Positions 1 to 8,592 are shown, numbered from the stretch's first letter. The stretch: DNA of 64,000 nt from an uncultured Cardiobacterium sp. (GCF_938028825.1 NZ_CALIZP010000090.1:1-64000), one strand, 5' to 3'. Notes: generated by a model from the letters alone, not told the origin. Made by a program: numbers and translations.

Positions 1-323
1 ACCGCACCCACACCGACAAAGGCTACAACGGCAACATCACCCTGCTCATCGGCATCGCGCCTGATCACAAAACCCTGCTCGGCGTGCGCGTCCTCGAACA
101 CAAAGAAACCCCCGGCCTCGGCGACAAAATCGATACCCGCATCAGCCCATGGATACACAGCTTTGCCGGCAAAAGCCTGGACGACACCCGCTTCGCCGTG
201 AAAAAAGACGGCGGTGACATCGACAGCTTCACCGGCGCGACCATCACCCCGCGCGCAATCGCCAACCAGGTGGATACCACCCTGCGCGCCGTGCGGGATG
301 GCACGGTACAAAGCGCCCGCTGA
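1..323 (+). CDS. rnfG: RnfG/RsxG electron transport subunit, 3' part
   Basis: This is the C-terminal part of the FMN-binding subunit of the Rnf/Rsx membrane electron-transport complex; the gene is cut by the window edge and the reading frame begins at base 3. The segment ETPGLGDKI and, near the end, FTGATITPRA are typical of RnfG. The Thr in the S/TGATxT signature is the residue to which FMN is covalently linked in this family. NqrC has a similar motif, but the surrounding sequence fits RnfG better. In many gammaproteobacteria rnfE follows directly. Here the next gene is a DNA methyltransferase, so rnfE is either elsewhere or was displaced. Confidence 0.88.
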   Translation, partial: RTHTDKGYNGNITLLIGIAPDHKTLLGVRVLEHKETPGLGDKIDTRISPWIHSFAGKSLDDTRFAVKKDGGDIDSFTGATITPRAIANQVDTTLRAVRDGTVQSAR

Positions 324-413
324 CACCGCATCTCACGGGCAAAATCCCATAAAACGGGTGTAAACGGGAAAGGGACAGGGCATAATGTCCGTAAAAATAC
401 CCAGAGACAGCCC

Positions 414-2429
414 ATGAACCCATCCCACGCCCTGCTCATGCAGGCACGCAGCCGCTTCAGCCAGCGGGAAATCGCCGCCCACGTCGGCAAAGACATCAAA
501 ACCGTCCGCCGCTGGGAAAAAGGCGAGACCCCATGCCCGGCCATGCTGGAAGCCGCATTGCGGCAACTTGTCGGCCAGACATCCGGCGGAGAGACAGAAA
601 CGTCTGCCTTCCGCTTCATTGACCTGTTTGCGGGCATCGGCGGCATCCGCCTCGGCTTCGAAGCCCACGGCGGCACCTGCGTCTTCACCAGCGAATGGAA
701 CGACTTCTCCCGCAAAACCTACCTGGAAAACCACGGCGACCACCACCCCTTCATTGGCGACATCACCACCTTTCCCGCAGCGGACATCCCCGACCACGAC
801 GTACTGCTGGCCGGATTTCCCTGCCAGCCGTTCAGCATCGCGGGCGTCAGCAAAAAAAATTCCCTCGGCAGGCCGCACGGCTTCGAATGCACCACGCAGG
901 GCACCCTGTTCTTCGATGTGGCGCGCATCATCGCTGCCAAACGCCCGCGCGCCTTCCTGCTGGAAAACGTGAAAAACCTGCTCTCGCACGATGGCGGCAA
1001 CACCTTCCGCACCATCCTGCACACCCTGCGCGACGAACTGGGCTACGACGTGCATTACCGCGTCATTGACGGACAGCACTTCATCCCGCAGCACCGCGAG
1101 CGCATCATCATCGCGGGCTTCCGCGAACAGAACGGCTTTTCCTGGCACGACCTGCACCTGCCGGATGACAACCCCCGCCTCGCGGACATCCTGCACAAGA
1201 CCGACGGCACCGAACCCCTGCTGCCGTGGGATGACGACCGCTTCTTCAACCACGAAAAACAGGCCGTGCAGGACAAATACACCCTCACCCCCCGCCTGTG
1301 GGACTACCTGCAATCCTACGCAGCCAAACACCGCGCGGCAGGCAACGGCTTCGGCTACGGACTGGTGCGCCCCGACGGCATTGCCCGCACCCTCTCTGCC
1401 CGCTACTACAAGGACGGCTCGGAAATCCTCGTCTGGCAGGGGGACAACCGCCGCCCGCGCCGCCTGACCCCGCGCGAATGCGCCCGCCTGATGGGATTCC
1501 CGGACACCTTCCGCATACCGGTAAGCGATACGCAGGCGTATAAACAATTCTCCGTCGCCGCTGTCGTACCCATGATAGAGAATGTGGCGCAGTGTATAGT
1601 GGCGCAATTACCCAAACCTATTGCAGCTATGAATAACATCATCACCCCATCTGAAAATGCCTTTACATCCAAAGGAAATTGGACACGCGAGCAAACTATC
1701 CTTGCTTTCCATTTCTACTGCCAGACACCATTTGGACAATTACATTCGAAAAATAAAAAAATTATAGAACTTGCTCAACTTATTGGCAGGACACCCAGCG
1801 CCCTCGTAATGAAATGCGTAAACATTGCCAGTATTGACCCTACCATCAAATCCAGTGGCAGAACGGGATTAAGCAATGCCTCTATGTTAGACAAAGAAAT
1901 CTGGCAAGAATTTCATGATGACTGGGATGGCTTAGTCGAGCAGGCAGAAGCATTGTTAGTATATTTGCGAAAAAACTACATACAGCATCAAATAGATGAA
2001 GAAGAAGTGAATATAGGCTATACAGGGGAAACCCGTATCACGATTGTCAAGCAGCGGGTAAAACAAGCCTTTTTCCGCCGCTCAGTATTAAGTAGCTACG
2101 GCGGACGGTGCTGTATAACCGGCGTTTCTGACAGCCGTTTCCTCGTTGCCAGTCATATCGTCGCATGGCGTGATGATGCTTCTATACGCTTAGACCCTGC
2201 CAATGGGCTGTGTTTATCGACAATTCATGATAGAGCCTTCGATAATTACCTGTTCTCCCTGACGGATGACTACCGCATAATCCTGTCAAAAGCACTACGC
2301 GATACACAAGACAAATTTCTACGCGATATATTCTGGCCGCTGGCTGATACCTCAATAACGCTTCCGGAACGCTTTGTTCCCAACCCTGCCTTCATCGCAA
2401 GGCATAGAGAAAAAATAGGTGATATATGA
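414..2429 (+). CDS. Cytosine-5 DNA methyltransferase fused to HNH endonuclease
   Basis: The 671-residue protein combines a modification and a nuclease module. Residues 11-37 look like a helix-turn-helix. The C5-methyltransferase motifs follow in order: motif I FIDLFAGIGG (68-77), motif IV GFPCQPFS with catalytic Cys137, ENV (184-186), QHRER (226-230) and a target-recognition region. Motif X (near 378-390) is degenerate: QFSVAAVVP instead of the usual QFGNxVVVP. From about Met406 (base 1629) the sequence becomes a second protein type and the DNA turns AT-richer. Its C-terminus has paired cysteines, an SHI, an NGL and an HDRAF element, as in HNH endonucleases. No stop separates the halves. The fusion could be a genuine bifunctional enzyme or two genes joined by loss of a stop. 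A 4-base ATGA overlap links it to the next ORF. Confidence 0.85.
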   Translation: MNPSHALLMQARSRFSQREIAAHVGKDIKTVRRWEKGETPCPAMLEAALRQLVGQTSGGETETSAFRFIDLFAGIGGIRLGFEAHGGTCVFTSEWNDFSRKTYLENHGDHHPFIGDITTFPAADIPDHDVLLAGFPCQPFSIAGVSKKNSLGRPHGFECTTQGTLFFDVARIIAAKRPRAFLLENVKNLLSHDGGNTFRTILHTLRDELGYDVHYRVIDGQHFIPQHRERIIIAGFREQNGFSWHDLHLPDDNPRLADILHKTDGTEPLLPWDDDRFFNHEKQAVQDKYTLTPRLWDYLQSYAAKHRAAGNGFGYGLVRPDGIARTLSARYYKDGSEILVWQGDNRRPRRLTPRECARLMGFPDTFRIPVSDTQAYKQFSVAAVVPMIENVAQCIVAQLPKPIAAMNNIITPSENAFTSKGNWTREQTILAFHFYCQTPFGQLHSKNKKIIELAQLIGRTPSALVMKCVNIASIDPTIKSSGRTGLSNASMLDKEIWQEFHDDWDGLVEQAEALLVYLRKNYIQHQIDEEEVNIGYTGETRITIVKQRVKQAFFRRSVLSSYGGRCCITGVSDSRFLVASHIVAWRDDASIRLDPANGLCLSTIHDRAFDNYLFSLTDDYRIILSKALRDTQDKFLRDIFWPLADTSITLPERFVPNPAFIARHREKIGDI

Positions 2430-2677
2430 CTGAAAAACTTGATAGGGATTGGCTTGCTAACTTTGACAAAGCCTTACTTGAAAACTATAATGTTGATCAC
2501 GAGGTGCTTGGTATTGATGAAGAATCCATGATATCTTGGAATAAAGATAGGACGCCAAGGAAAACGGCATTATGGTATGGTGAAAAATACGATCTAATAA
2601 CTTTTGATTATTTTACTCAAAAGGAGAGTAAAGAAAATGCTCGCAAAAAAAATATTGGAAAAATACGGATCTTATAA
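2426..2677 (+). CDS. Small AT-rich hypothetical protein
   Basis: This 83-residue ORF starts inside the stop of the methyltransferase-HNH gene (ATGA overlap), so the two are probably translationally coupled. The product is charged and soluble, with no signal peptide, membrane segment or motif I recognise. Base composition is clearly AT-richer than the chromosome around it and resembles the HNH half upstream, which suggests they arrived together. It may be a truncated accessory protein of the restriction-modification island. Confidence 0.5.
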   Translation: MTEKLDRDWLANFDKALLENYNVDHEVLGIDEESMISWNKDRTPRKTALWYGEKYDLITFDYFTQKESKENARKKNIGKIRIL

Positions 2678-2734
2678 AGAGATGCCAGACTAATTACGTT
2701 TGATGAAAAATTAAAGACTATTCGTACACGACAA

Positions 2735-2818
2735 AAAAGCCCCTCCCTCACTGGCCGCATTCCGCAAAACATAAGCGTTTTTGCGGGAGCTTGGTGGAGG
2801 GGTTTGGGGTGAGGGTTA
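2735..2818. repeat. Imperfect inverted repeat in the RM island
   Basis: A stretch between the small ORF and the endonuclease remnant has CCCCTCCCTCAC on the left and GGGGTGAGGG on the right, with a GC-rich middle (CCGCA...TGCGGG). It could fold into an imperfect hairpin. It may be a terminator or a remnant of a palindromic repeat. The rest of the 2678-2908 gap shows no gene. Confidence 0.35.
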
Positions 2819-2908
2819 GGAAAAATCCACAAAGCGACAAAACCCAACAACCACGCCGCTTGACGAAGCATTGACATATGCAGCTTTATTGAGAGGCAAA
2901 TTCTTATC

Positions 2909-3175
2909 GTGTACGAAAAAGTACGGAAAACCGACCATGCTCGAAGTCAAATTCTCAACGAAGCAAAAAGAATCAGGAAAAAGCACCTGCTGACCATCGA
3001 GCCGGGCATCAGTGAAAAGCAGACCGCACAGATGCAGGCGGCAAACATGCAACTGGTTATCCCGCAAGGACTACACAAAACCTATACCCCTGCACAACAG
3101 CAATGGCTGATGACCGTCCGCGAATTCACGGGCATGGTCGGCATCCGGCAGGAACGCGCCCGAGCGGGCAAATAA
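2909..3175 (+). pseudogene. EcoRII-C-like restriction endonuclease, C-terminal remnant
   Basis: The 88 residues starting at a GTG match the extreme C-terminus of the EcoRII-C family of type II endonucleases as I remember it: ILNEAKRIRKKHLLTIEPGI, then a segment around QMQAANMQLVIPQGLHKTY, then a QQQWLM motif. The catalytic part of the enzyme is missing upstream, so this is a 3' remnant rather than a working enzyme. EcoRII-type endonucleases are partners of Dcm-like cytosine-5 methyltransferases, which agrees with the methyltransferase at 414-2429. I infer a restriction system that lost its original nuclease. Confidence 0.6.
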
Positions 3176-3197
3176 AACCATCCAAAAAGGAGAAACC

Positions 3198-3737
3198 ATG
3201 ACTCCGCAAACCATCCTTGACTACTGGTTCAGTCCGGAAAGCCAACCTTGGTGGTTCGCCAAAAGCGACGCCTTCGATGCCGGCATCCGCGCCCGCTTTG
3301 CCGGCATCTGGCAACAGGCGGCGGCGGGCGAACTCAGCCACTGGCGCAAAACCACACGCGGCCGCCTCGCCGAAATCATCATCCTCGACCAATTCTCGCG
3401 TAACCTGCACCGGAACAGCCCGCTCGCCTTCGCGCAAGACGGCATGGCGCTCATCCTCGCGCAGGAAATCCAGCGGCAAAACGACTTCGCCGCCCTCAGC
3501 CCGACCGAACACCAATTCGCCCTGCTGCCGCTAATGCACAGCGAAAGCGTCGCCATCCACGCCGCCGCCGTGGATACCTTCGCCCGCTATACCGAGCCGC
3601 ACGTCGTCGAATTCGAGCGCAAACACAAGGCCATCATCGACCGCTTCGGCCGCTACCCGCACCGCAATGCCATCCTCGGCCGCACCAGCAGCGCTGAAGA
3701 AACCGCCTTCCTGCAACAACCCGGTTCTTTCTTCTGA
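3198..3737 (+). CDS. DUF924 family protein
   Basis: The 179-residue protein begins ILDYWFSPESQPWWFAKSDAFD and contains IIILDQFSRNLHRNSP, both hallmarks of DUF924, an alpha-helical TPR-like family of unknown function found widely in proteobacteria. A strong Shine-Dalgarno AAAGGAGA lies 5 bases before the ATG, which fixes the start. The GC-rich composition is that of the chromosome, so the gene marks the right edge of the RM island. It is probably cytoplasmic, and its role is unknown. Confidence 0.85.
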   Translation: MTPQTILDYWFSPESQPWWFAKSDAFDAGIRARFAGIWQQAAAGELSHWRKTTRGRLAEIIILDQFSRNLHRNSPLAFAQDGMALILAQEIQRQNDFAALSPTEHQFALLPLMHSESVAIHAAAVDTFARYTEPHVVEFERKHKAIIDRFGRYPHRNAILGRTSSAEETAFLQQPGSFF

Positions 3738-3920
3738 TTCAGAGGAAACACCCTCTACGAGATAGGCAGCGCGCCATATTCCATACCGGCGCAAATATGG
3801 AAGAGCGGGAAATACCGCAGAAGAAGTGTGTGATTTGCTGATAGGCAACACAATGTTTGGTGATGTACTAAAAAGTATGCTGACAGAGGCAGTAAACAGA
3901 AGCCAAAAAGCAACGGGCAG

Positions 3921-4637
3921 ATGCGTTATATCGTGTCTGTGAAAATACGATCAACACTCTGTTGCCCCCGTTGCCACGGGCAGAGTATAAAGAAAAATGG
4001 CACCAAGCGCGGCGGCAAACAAAATTACCTCTGCAAAGATTGCAGTCGCCAATTTATTGGCGACCATAATTTGACCTATATTGGGTGTCGTTCAAACATT
4101 ATTAAAATTATCCTCAAAATGCTGGTTCGTAATTGTGGCATTCGTGATATTTCCGAAATAACGGGATGCTGCAGGTACAAGGTACAGAAGGTACCGAAAA
4201 CGTCACAACACCATGTTCTTCCTGAGAAAAATCATTACGACGCTTTAGAAGTAGATGAACTTTGGACCTTCGTGTTGGCAGTAAAAAGAACAAGGTATGG
4301 CTTATCTACGCTTATGACCGTAGTGGCGGCGAGATAGTGGCTGCCCGGGGGAACGAGATATTGCCACGGTTAGGGAACTGGAAACGCGTTTAAACGATCT
4401 AAAGATGACTTATGGGAATATCGTGATGGATAAGTGGCGGAGTTTTGCTGAAGTATTTGGCAGTGAAAAATCGAATATTGGCAAGAAATATACGGTGGGA
4501 ATTGGAGGTAATAATTGTTATCTGAGACACCGGATCAGGCGGATTGTGAGGAAAACCTGTTGTTTTTCAGAGAAATTGCTCTACCACTTCAAGGCCTTTA
4601 ATCCGGTTTTTCACGACATCAACTATGGCTTTGTCCA
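3921..4637 (+). pseudogene. IS1-family transposase, frameshifted remnant
   Basis: The first part encodes an InsA-like zinc-binding region (two CxxC pairs, CPRCH and CKDC) and helix-turn-helix, then VDELWTF, the first catalytic Asp of the IS1 DDE transposase. Frame is lost near base 4275 and again near 4350. The remainder is readable in other frames (KKNKVWLIYAYDRSGGE, then IVMDKW carrying the second Asp). The position of the third acidic residue, normally IEGNN, reads IGGNN, so the catalytic Glu is mutated. A possible left end, GGTGATGTA at 3859, resembles IS1-type termini, but I found no matching right end. The element is inactive. Confidence 0.8.
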
Positions 4638-4746
4638 GTCCGGCATACTTTTCAGGCTACCGCCCAAAAAAATACGTGAGAAAAATTATGCCCCAAATGC
4701 AGTACTTTTGAGGAAGCATTATTGTCGTATTTTTATCCTGATTAAC

Positions 4747-4797
4747 TATATCGTCGCTTCAAATGGGAATGAGGCTAGGCAGCAGGGCGGTGCAACG
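4747..4797. repeat. Correia-like element, degenerate partial copy
   Basis: The sequence TATATCGTCGCTTCAAATGG followed by GGAATGAGGC matches the left end of the better-preserved copies in this window (TATAGTC..TTCAAATGG at 14446-14425 read on the minus strand). The opposite end is missing. It lies just downstream of the stop of the helicase-decarboxylase gene. Confidence 0.45.
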
Positions 4798-4808
4798 ATT
4801 CCTTGCCG

Positions 4809-7130
4809 TCACGCGGCGGCATCGCCGCCGCTACCGCGCGGCATAATGCGCCGGTTGCTGTGTGCGGGGCGGAGTGCGGTTTCCAGTACGCGGCAGGCGC
4901 TGTCCATGTCGCCGTCGCAGAGATAGACGTCGAGAGCGGCGAAGCGGTGTTCCGGCCAAGTATGGATACTAAGGTGCGATTCGGCGAGCAGCAACACGCC
5001 GGTCACGCCCGCCCCCGCGCCGAAATGGTGGAAATGGGCAGCGAGAATGGTCGCCCCCGCCGCTTGCGCCGCCTCGCGCAGGATGCGTTCAAGGCCTTCG
5101 GCGTCGCCAAGCAAGGCGGCATCGCAACCGTAGTAGTCAAGCAGGGCGTGGCTGCCGGTGATGTGGCGCGGGGTGTCTATCACGGTTTGCGGCAGATAGC
5201 GGGTGTAGGTGTTTTCGCCTGCGGCGGTGAGACAGAGATAGTGTTGTGCCCGGGTCATGCCAACGTAGAGCAGGCGGGCATTTTGCTGCTGTTGCGCTTC
5301 GTTGTTATCCGGCAGGTTATCGATGCTTGCGACGATAACGCGCGGGAATTCGCCGCCTTTGCTGCTGTGGATGGTGCAGACCAGCAAACGCTGCGGATCG
5401 GGGCGGTAGTTTTTGCGTTCGGCGCTGCTGACAGGATTTTGCAGGGGGATGCCGGCATTGCCCAGGGTATGGGCCAGAGCCTCGCATTGTTTGTTGGTGT
5501 GGCAGAGGACGGCAATATCACCATAGGCCGCGCCTTCGTTATGCCAGGCATGGATTTTGGCGATGATGGCCTTGATTTCTTCACTACGCGAGGCGAAACG
5601 CAGAAATTCCGGTTCGTGACCGCTGTGTTCACCGCCCGCTTCAACGGCGACGGTGGGGATGCTCTGCCCATCATCATTATCAACAAGTTCCTCTTCTTCT
5701 GGTTCAGAGGTAAAAATATTGATGCCGTCTGTAATATCAATGGGGGTATCGTCCATAAAGCGGTGCTTGAATTCATCGGCATAGCGGCAGATTTCTTCGC
5801 TATTACGGTAGTTCATGTGCAAGACGCTGGTACGTCCTTGAGCACGAATATTGACGGATGCTAGTGAGAAGTTGAGACCGTGCCGCTCGGGAAAATAGAG
5901 ATTCTGCGCATCGTCATAGAGAAAAAGTAGCCGTTGTTCTTTGGCGTCTGCGCCTTCCGGCATTTTGACAAGTGCCCGCAGCCAGTCTTCGGCGAAGTCG
6001 TGCCCTTCGTCTATCAATACCGCATGATATTGACCGCCCGGGATACGGCCATCGGCGACGGCGGTGCAGATGGCATTGGCCAGCGCTTCGGGATAGTTAT
6101 TGCTGAATGGAACGCCGATGCCATAGCTGCTTTTCATTTCCCCGCACCATTCGTGGAAATGGTGGATTTCAAGGTGTGGCACGCCGGCAAGGCGCGCCCT
6201 GAGCAGGCTGGCAAGCATGATGTTGTAGCAGATGATGAGGATGGGCTTGTCGGGGTTTTCTGCGGCGAGCTGGCGGGCGCGGTGTTGCAGGATGATGGTT
6301 TTGCCTGAACCCGCCACGCCGTGGATGACGCGGTGGCCTTCGCCCAGTTTGCGGGCAAGTTCTTCCTGCCTGGCATCCATGATGTGGATGATGTCGTCGT
6401 GATCAGGCTCTACTTCAAAAATTCTTTTTTGCGGCTCTTCGATGATGAATTCGGGGTAGATGTGCGCCCGCACGCGCTCGCTTTGCTCGGCGGTGAGAAG
6501 ATCCAGCGGGCGGAAGGGCTGCATGGCATGCAGTTTGGCGAGGAAGGCGTCGCGATCCAGTCCGCCCGCTTCAATGTCTTCTTTGTACCAGGTGAGATGC
6601 GGCGGGAAGCAGTCTTCCAGTAGTGTGCGTGCGGCTTCGCTGATGCGGCTGCGCTGCCAGTTGCACATTACGGCGCCAAAGGCCCAGGGGAAGAGCAGTT
6701 TGCCCTGGTATTTGCCGTCGGCATGACGCAGGCGGCTGTCTTTTTTCATGCGGTCGATAATCGGCAGGCAGCAACCACGCGCCTGTTCCAGCGGGTTGGC
6801 GGTTGTGATGCGCTGATCGCCGCTTTTCAGGATGACGTGTTCCTTGTCCATCCCCTTGATATTGCCCATATGCCAGTCCTTGATTTCCAGGCACCACAGA
6901 CCGTGACCGGGGTGGAAGATGAGGAAATCCGGATAGCGGCGGATACTGCCGCTGGTAGCGACGTTGTACCAGACGAGATAGTCGTCATCGAGGTAGTCAT
7001 GCAGGAGCTGGGCGAAGCGTTTTTCGCCGACCGTCATTTTGCTTTTTTTCAGGGGAGTGAGGATTTGTGCCACGGGGTGTCCTTGTGTGGATTGGTGGTT
7101 GTCAGCAGGCATTATCCCGCTGCCTAGCAC
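4809..7130 (-). CDS. NERD/UvrD-type helicase fused to S-adenosylmethionine decarboxylase
   Basis: The 773-residue ORF joins two unrelated proteins. Residues 34-150 are a NERD nuclease-like domain (YPDFLIF ... LEIKDW). Then comes a superfamily 1 helicase with Walker A GVAGSGKT (271-278), Walker B DEGHD (374-378), an HSSKGGEF motif and LLYVGMTRA near the end. Residues 656-773 (bases 5165-4812) are a complete class 1B AdoMet decarboxylase proenzyme: SHALLDYYGCDA, FHHF, then LLLAESHLSIHTWPE. The self-processing Glu717-Ser718 pair, His723 and Cys738 are all present at the spacing of the Thermotoga enzyme (62/63, 68, 83). No ATG precedes the decarboxylase. A GTG at 5183 is possible but has no Shine-Dalgarno sequence. 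Translation may start at Met7 (7112). Decarboxylated AdoMet is the aminopropyl donor for spermidine; no speE is in the window. Confidence 0.88.
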   Translation of the reverse strand: MLGSGIMPADNHQSTQGHPVAQILTPLKKSKMTVGEKRFAQLLHDYLDDDYLVWYNVATSGSIRRYPDFLIFHPGHGLWCLEIKDWHMGNIKGMDKEHVILKSGDQRITTANPLEQARGCCLPIIDRMKKDSRLRHADGKYQGKLLFPWAFGAVMCNWQRSRISEAARTLLEDCFPPHLTWYKEDIEAGGLDRDAFLAKLHAMQPFRPLDLLTAEQSERVRAHIYPEFIIEEPQKRIFEVEPDHDDIIHIMDARQEELARKLGEGHRVIHGVAGSGKTIILQHRARQLAAENPDKPILIICYNIMLASLLRARLAGVPHLEIHHFHEWCGEMKSSYGIGVPFSNNYPEALANAICTAVADGRIPGGQYHAVLIDEGHDFAEDWLRALVKMPEGADAKEQRLLFLYDDAQNLYFPERHGLNFSLASVNIRAQGRTSVLHMNYRNSEEICRYADEFKHRFMDDTPIDITDGINIFTSEPEEEELVDNDDGQSIPTVAVEAGGEHSGHEPEFLRFASRSEEIKAIIAKIHAWHNEGAAYGDIAVLCHTNKQCEALAHTLGNAGIPLQNPVSSAERKNYRPDPQRLLVCTIHSSKGGEFPRVIVASIDNLPDNNEAQQQQNARLLYVGMTRAQHYLCLTAAGENTYTRYLPQTVIDTPRHITGSHALLDYYGCDAALLGDAEGLERILREAAQAAGATILAAHFHHFGAGAGVTGVLLLAESHLSIHTWPEHRFAALDVYLCDGDMDSACRVLETALRPAHSNRRIMPRGSGGDAAA

Positions 7131-7136
7131 CGCTGT

Positions 7137-7161
7137 TAAAAAGCCCGCGAAGCGGGCTTTT
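7137..7161 (-). terminator. Rho-independent terminator of fldA
   Basis: The perfect hairpin AAAAGCCCGC-GAA-GCGGGCTTTT sits just beyond the flavodoxin stop codon and before the helicase gene. It separates the two transcription units on the minus strand. Confidence 0.85.
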
Positions 7162-7166
7162 GTCGG

Positions 7167-7694
7167 TCAGGCGAGCAGTTGCGGGAGAACTTGATCCACC
7201 CACGCTTCCAGCCGTTCCTGGGTTTTCTCCGGCTGGCTGTCTTCATCCAGCGCGAGGCCGATGAAGTTGCCGTTTGCCTTCACCGCTTTGGATGTGGTGA
7301 ATTTGTAGCCGTCGGTCGGCCATTCGCCGATGAAGGTCGCGCCTTGCGCACTCAGTTGTTCACCAATCATCCCCAGTGCGTCCAGGTAGTATTCGGGGTA
7401 GCCGATCTGGTCGCCGAGGCCGAACATGGCGATTACCGTACCTTCAAGGTTGGCCGAGGCGATTTTGTCCACCACCTGCTCCCAGTCGTCCTGGTATTCG
7501 CCGTAGTTCCAGGTCGGCATGCCGAGGATGATGCGCTTGTAGAGGAACATGTCGTTCGGGTCGTCAAGGTCGATGATGTTGATGGGGACGATTTCCAGAC
7601 CGTGTTTTTCTTTGATGTAGGCCTCGATGCGATAAGCGACGTCTTCGGTCATGCCGGTGGTGCTGCCGTAGAAGAATCCGATTTCCTGGCTCAT
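7167..7694 (-). CDS. fldA: Flavodoxin
   Basis: A 175-residue long-chain flavodoxin that carries low-potential electrons on FMN. The phosphate-binding loop GSTTGMTEDVA lies at residues 10-20, followed by PTWNYGEYQDDW near residue 58 and GLGDQIGYPEYY near residue 94, the usual FMN-contacting loops. Length and motif order match FldA. The gene follows folD by 12 bases and ends in a terminator, so it is the last gene of a HIT-folD-fldA unit. Confidence 0.95.
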   Translation of the reverse strand: MSQEIGFFYGSTTGMTEDVAYRIEAYIKEKHGLEIVPINIIDLDDPNDMFLYKRIILGMPTWNYGEYQDDWEQVVDKIASANLEGTVIAMFGLGDQIGYPEYYLDALGMIGEQLSAQGATFIGEWPTDGYKFTTSKAVKANGNFIGLALDEDSQPEKTQERLEAWVDQVLPQLLA

Positions 7695-7706
7695 GCGTTG
7701 TCCTCC

Positions 7707-8576
7707 TTATTTGCGGCCATGCAGGGCTTCGGCGCAGGCGAGGGTGTTGCGCAGCAGGCAGGCGATGGTCATCGGCCCGATACCGCCCGGCACGGGGGTG
7801 ATGGCGCCTGCCACTGCCGTGGCCGAAGCAAAGTCCACATCGCCGACGAGGCGGGTTTTCTCGCCATCGGCGATGCGGTTGATGCCGACGTCAAGAACGA
7901 TAGCGCCGGGTTTCAGCCAGTCGCCCTTGACGAGTTGCGCCTTGCCGACGGCGGCGATGACGATGTCGGCTTCGCGGCAGAGGGCTGGCAGGTCGGGACT
8001 GCGTGAATGGGCGATGGTAACGGTGGCATTCGCCGCGAGCAGCAATGCCGCCATCGGTTTGCCGACGATGTTGGATCTGCCGATGACGATGGCGCGTTTG
8101 CCGGCGAGGTCGCCCAGGCGGTCGCGCAGGATGAGCGAGCAGCCAAGCGGGGTGCAGGGAATGGAAACGGGGTTGCCCGTCCACAGGCGGCCAACGTTGA
8201 CGGGGTGGAAGCCGTCCACATCTTTGTCCGGGGTGATGGTGTTCAGCACGGCGTCGGCGTCAAGGTGTTTCGGCAGTGGCAGTTGCACGAGGATACCGTG
8301 TACTTTCGGGTCGGCGTTGAGTGCGGCAACTTTGGCGAGCAGGGCTTCCTGGCTGGTGTCGGCGGGCAGTTTGTATTCAAGGCTGGCAAAACCGACTTCT
8401 TTGGCCTGGATGCCTTTGTTACGCACATAGACTTCGCTCGCCGGGTCGTTGCCGACGAGAATGACCGCGAGGCCGGGCTGAATGCCGGTTTTTTCGCGGA
8501 AGGCGGCACAATCGCGCGCGACTTCGGCGCGGATGTTGGCGGCGAAGGCTTTGCCGTCAATGATTTCTGCTGACAT
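7707..8576 (-). CDS. folD: Bifunctional methylenetetrahydrofolate dehydrogenase/cyclohydrolase
   Basis: FolD interconverts 5,10-methylene-THF, methenyl-THF and 10-formyl-THF using NADP. The 289-residue protein has the YVRNKGIQAKEVG substrate-site segment with the catalytic Lys, the ILVQLPLPKH signature, DVDGFHPVNVGRL, the nucleotide-binding GRSNIVGKPMA and the terminal PVPGGIGPMTIA. All are canonical. A purine-rich Shine-Dalgarno (GGAGAA) precedes the start, and the gene lies 16 bases after the HIT gene. Confidence 0.97.
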   Translation of the reverse strand: MSAEIIDGKAFAANIRAEVARDCAAFREKTGIQPGLAVILVGNDPASEVYVRNKGIQAKEVGFASLEYKLPADTSQEALLAKVAALNADPKVHGILVQLPLPKHLDADAVLNTITPDKDVDGFHPVNVGRLWTGNPVSIPCTPLGCSLILRDRLGDLAGKRAIVIGRSNIVGKPMAALLLAANATVTIAHSRSPDLPALCREADIVIAAVGKAQLVKGDWLKPGAIVLDVGINRIADGEKTRLVGDVDFASATAVAGAITPVPGGIGPMTIACLLRNTLACAEALHGRK

Positions 8577-8592
8577 GTCTTTTCTCCTGCTT

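Noticed and set aside
333..1607. Long antisense frame opposite the methyltransferase
   Set aside because: Long opposite-strand frames are common in GC-rich genes. The sense strand has all methyltransferase motifs, while the antisense product shows no family feature.
3738..3920. Short coding stretch (GNTLYEIGSAPYSIPAQIWK, continuing in another frame as EEVCDLLIGNTMF)
   Set aside because: It looks like a possible frameshifted gene remnant, but no family was recognised and neither frame has a convincing start.
4405..4926. A separate 173-codon gene
   Set aside because: Its first half is the 3' part of the broken IS1 transposase and the rest runs through a Correia-like remnant into the antisense of the decarboxylase.
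5163..5183. A separate start (GTG at 5183) for an independent AdoMet decarboxylase gene
   Set aside because: There is no Shine-Dalgarno sequence before it and no stop codon between the helicase and decarboxylase parts. I kept one fused gene and listed the alternative as a test.
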